Source of the DNA: Thiococcus pfennigii
GTDB lineage: Bacteria; Pseudomonadota; Gammaproteobacteria; Chromatiales; Chromatiaceae
Length of the DNA stretch: 64,000 nucleotides
Assembly: GCF_016583835.1 (NCBI RefSeq)
Contig: NZ_NRRW01000015.1
Location: 1-64,000 of the forward strand
Direction: 5' to 3'
Below the pieces are notes generated by a model that was not told the origin of the DNA, did not search any database, and worked only from the letters and a program-made list of their open reading frames with translations. The first letter of the stretch is position 1; each line of letters begins with the position of its first letter. A program made the translations under genes and the position numbers. Below are positions 62,256-64,000 of this stretch, piece after piece.

Positions 62256-62353
62256 AAAGGGCGAAAAAGGGGTCAGCGAAAAAGGGGTCAGAGCCCTTTT
62301 CGGAGCCCTTTTCGTTCTTTTCGTTTTCCGAAAAGGGCTCTGACCCCTTTTTT
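62256..62353. terminator. REP family C inverted repeat, bidirectional terminator
   Basis: A perfect 25-bp inverted repeat, 62279-62303 with 62328-62352, 24-base loop. The stem is AAAAAGGGGTCAGAGCCCTT plus TTCGG and its ends are A5 and T6, so each strand finishes in a T-run. It lies between the convergent RAYT and mrp genes (4 bases from the mrp stop) and should terminate both. Partial copies (GAAAAGGG, GAAAAAGGGGTCAGC) precede it. Confidence 0.85.
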
Positions 62354-62356
62354 ATG

Positions 62357-63448
62357 TCAGGTGTTTTGGATGACGATGCGCGGGAAGCGGGCGGCGTAGT
62401 CCTTGGCCTGGAGCGAGAGCTTCGCGGCGGTGCGCCGGGCGATCTCGCGGTAGATCTCGGTGACGCGCGCCTCCGGCTGGGCGACGACGGTCGGCCGGCC
62501 GTTGTCGGTCTCTTCGCGGATGTGCGCGGTGAGCGGCAGGGAACCGAGCAGGCGGATGCCGTACTGCTTGGCCATGCGCTCGCCACCGCCCTCGCCGAAG
62601 ATGTGCTCTTCGTGGCCGCACTTCGAACAGATGTGGATGCTCATGTTCTCGACGACGCCGAGCACCGGCACCTCGACCTTCTGGAACATCTTGAGCCCCT
62701 TGCGGGCGTCGAGCAGGGCGATGTCCTGCGGCGTCGTGACGATCACGGCCCCCGAGACCGGCACCTTCTGGGCCAAGGTCAGCTGGGTGTCGCCGGTGCC
62801 CGGGGGCAGGTCGATGACGAGGTAGTCGAGGTCGGACCAGTTGGTGTCGTTGAGCAGCTGCTCGAGGGCCTGGGTGACCATCGGGCCGCGCCAGATCATC
62901 GGCGTCTCCTCGTCGATCAGCAGGCCGATCGACATGACCTGGAGGCCGTGGCTCGTCATCGGCTCCAGGTGGGCGCCGTCCTTCGACTCGGGCTGCCCCG
63001 TGATGCCGAGCATGCGCGGCTGCGACGGCCCGTAGATGTCGGCGTCGAGGAGGCCGACGCGCGCCCCCTCGGCGACGAGCGCCAGGGCCAGGTTGACGGC
63101 CGTCGTCGACTTGCCGACGCCGCCCTTGCCGGAGGCGACGGCGATGATGTTCTTGACGTTGTCGATCGGCTTGAGGGCCTTCTGGACCGAGTGGGCCTGG
63201 ACCTGCCAGCTGACGTCGACGGTCGCGTCGGTCACGCCTGGGACGGCCAGGACCTGCTCCCGGACGGCGGCTACGATCCGCTCGGCACTGCCGGCGGCCG
63301 GGTAACCGAGGACGACGGCGACCCTGACTGCTCCGCCGTCGATCGCGATGTCCTTGACGCAGTTGGCGCTGACGAGGTCGCGCTCCAGGTCGGGCTCGAC
63401 GTATCCCTTGATGGCGGCTTGGATCTGCTCTTGCGTGACTTCAGGCAT
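62357..63448 (-). CDS. Iron-sulfur cluster carrier Mrp/ApbC
   Basis: A 363-residue P-loop NTPase that carries Fe-S clusters. N-terminal MIP18/DUF59 domain (about 1-85), deviant Walker A SGKGGVGKSTTAVNLA, DADIYGPSQPRML, Walker B-like LVIDLPPGTGDTQLTL and the cluster-binding cysteines in HICSKCGHEEHIFGEGGG. Start at ATG 63448. The usual neighbour metG is not visible; the upstream 550 bases are unassigned. Confidence 0.95.
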   Translation of the reverse strand: MPEVTQEQIQAAIKGYVEPDLERDLVSANCVKDIAIDGGAVRVAVVLGYPAAGSAERIVAAVREQVLAVPGVTDATVDVSWQVQAHSVQKALKPIDNVKNIIAVASGKGGVGKSTTAVNLALALVAEGARVGLLDADIYGPSQPRMLGITGQPESKDGAHLEPMTSHGLQVMSIGLLIDEETPMIWRGPMVTQALEQLLNDTNWSDLDYLVIDLPPGTGDTQLTLAQKVPVSGAVIVTTPQDIALLDARKGLKMFQKVEVPVLGVVENMSIHICSKCGHEEHIFGEGGGERMAKQYGIRLLGSLPLTAHIREETDNGRPTVVAQPEARVTEIYREIARRTAAKLSLQAKDYAARFPRIVIQNT

Positions 63449-64000
63449 GCTTTGCTCCAGATATTCTCGGTCCGGCCGGCGGTCCCGGCCGAGTGGGGGA
63501 TGGATCCAGCGGCGGTCTTCGCCTTCCCCCGCGGTCCTGTCGGTCGTGGCCAGGCGCCGGTGGGTTCGTCGTCGAAGCCGGTTGCGGAAACGAACTATTG
63601 GACGCGAAGGCGGGGCCGGGGCGCAATGCGCAACCTCAGTCGGCCGACGGCCTCCGTCGTGGCCGCGGGCCGGGTCGCGGCGGTCTGCGCCGAACGTTGG
63701 TCTGGCGGTCGGTCAATTCAACCCAAAACCGGCCGTTGGGCGGTGCCCGAGGTGCGCCGTGCATCGGGCGCCGGAGCGGCCTCCACCGAGCGGGCGGGCA
63801 GGACTCGCGTCAGGCCGCTTCGCGATTTCAACGATTTGAATCCACGAGGAAGGGGCCAACTGCCGTTTTCAGGTTCCAGCAAGCGGAGTCGCGGTTGGCC
63901 CGGCGGTGATCGCTCGTGCGATACTGCGAGGTCGATTCGGCCCGGGCCCGTCGGGTCGCCCCCATTCGCAGCCGACAGACTCCATGAACGAGACACGCGA
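63449..64000. other. Upstream region of mrp, possible gene start at the right edge
   Basis: About 550 bases without a convincing gene. The minus-strand frame at 63718-63996 looks like a GC shadow. An ATG at 63984 (MNETR...) heads off the right edge and could start a plus-strand gene, but only five codons are visible and the ribosome site is poor. The mrp promoter is expected here. Confidence 0.35.

Noticed and set aside
63718-63996. 92-codon minus-strand frame at the right edge
   Set aside because: Composition is Arg/Ser/Pro-rich without a start signal. It probably overlaps the promoter region of mrp.

Overview
The window is about 64 kb of very GC-rich DNA that reads as the chromosome of a purple sulfur gammaproteobacterium (Chromatiaceae). 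The phototroph evidence is at the left edge: a PpsR/CrtJ-type photosynthesis repressor, a domain otherwise found at the C-terminus of the light-independent protochlorophyllide reductase subunit BchB, and two tandem one-helix peptides of 36 and 30 residues that I think may be LH1-gamma-like antenna polypeptides. If they are, a bacteriochlorophyll b-containing member of the family becomes likely (inference). The gammaproteobacterial evidence is the rpoN-lpt-kds neighbourhood, mla-murA and hisG-hisD-hisC.

Layout. 1-2.9 kb: divergent promoter region, ppsR, two small membrane peptides, strong terminator. 3.0-12.6 kb, minus strand: one long housekeeping block, kdsD-kdsC-lptC-lptA-lptB-rpoN-hpf-ptsN-rapZ-EIIA(Man type)-ptsH-ptsI, joining LPS export and Kdo synthesis to sigma-54 and the nitrogen/regulatory PTS. 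13.4-21.6 kb, plus strand: mlaFEDCB, murA, hisG, hisD, hisC, the tiny ribosomal protein bTHX and a glycine-zipper lipoprotein. 21.6-24.3 kb: a repeat-rich region with a 214-bp MITE bounded by 15-bp inverted repeats and an 8-bp target duplication, surrounding a phosphoesterase. 24.4-30.5 kb: assorted metabolic genes (DUF6489, zinc-ribbon protein, NDUFA9-like reductase, metY, BASS transporter, SOUL protein, ruvB).

30.5-34.0 kb is an accessory island: a REP array, a decayed PLD-helicase pseudogene, a TacAT-type toxin-antitoxin pair with a frameshifted toxin, and a RAYT transposase. 34.0-42.7 kb: pcm, then a six-gene MoxR-DUF58-DUF4381-BatA-BatB/C-BatD operon. 42.7-48.2 kb: a membrane-lipid modification cluster (DUF2177, cyclopropane synthase-like methyltransferase, DUF1365, flavoprotein, divergent SDR). 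48.2-52.2 kb: potFGHI polyamine importer. 52.4-53.8 kb: a second RAYT with its own REP arrays and a YoeB fragment. 53.9-56.0 kb: nucleoside transporter and Hsp33. 56.1-61.4 kb: kaiC-kaiB-PAS/GGDEF/EAL operon followed by an RpfF-type DSF synthase gene. 61.5-63.4 kb: a third, different RAYT, convergent with mrp/apbC and separated from it by a 25-bp perfect inverted repeat that can terminate both.

Most interesting points: the tandem antenna-like peptides next to ppsR; a dyad-symmetric divergent promoter made of two overlapping half-consensus PpsR boxes; a PTS EIIA whose phospho-accepting histidine is proline; a clock-like kaiBC operon coupled to c-di-GMP and lying beside a quorum-signal synthase; and three RAYT transposases each with its own repeat family, one repeat carrying the 3' end of its transposase gene. 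No rRNA, tRNA or CRISPR array was recognised.
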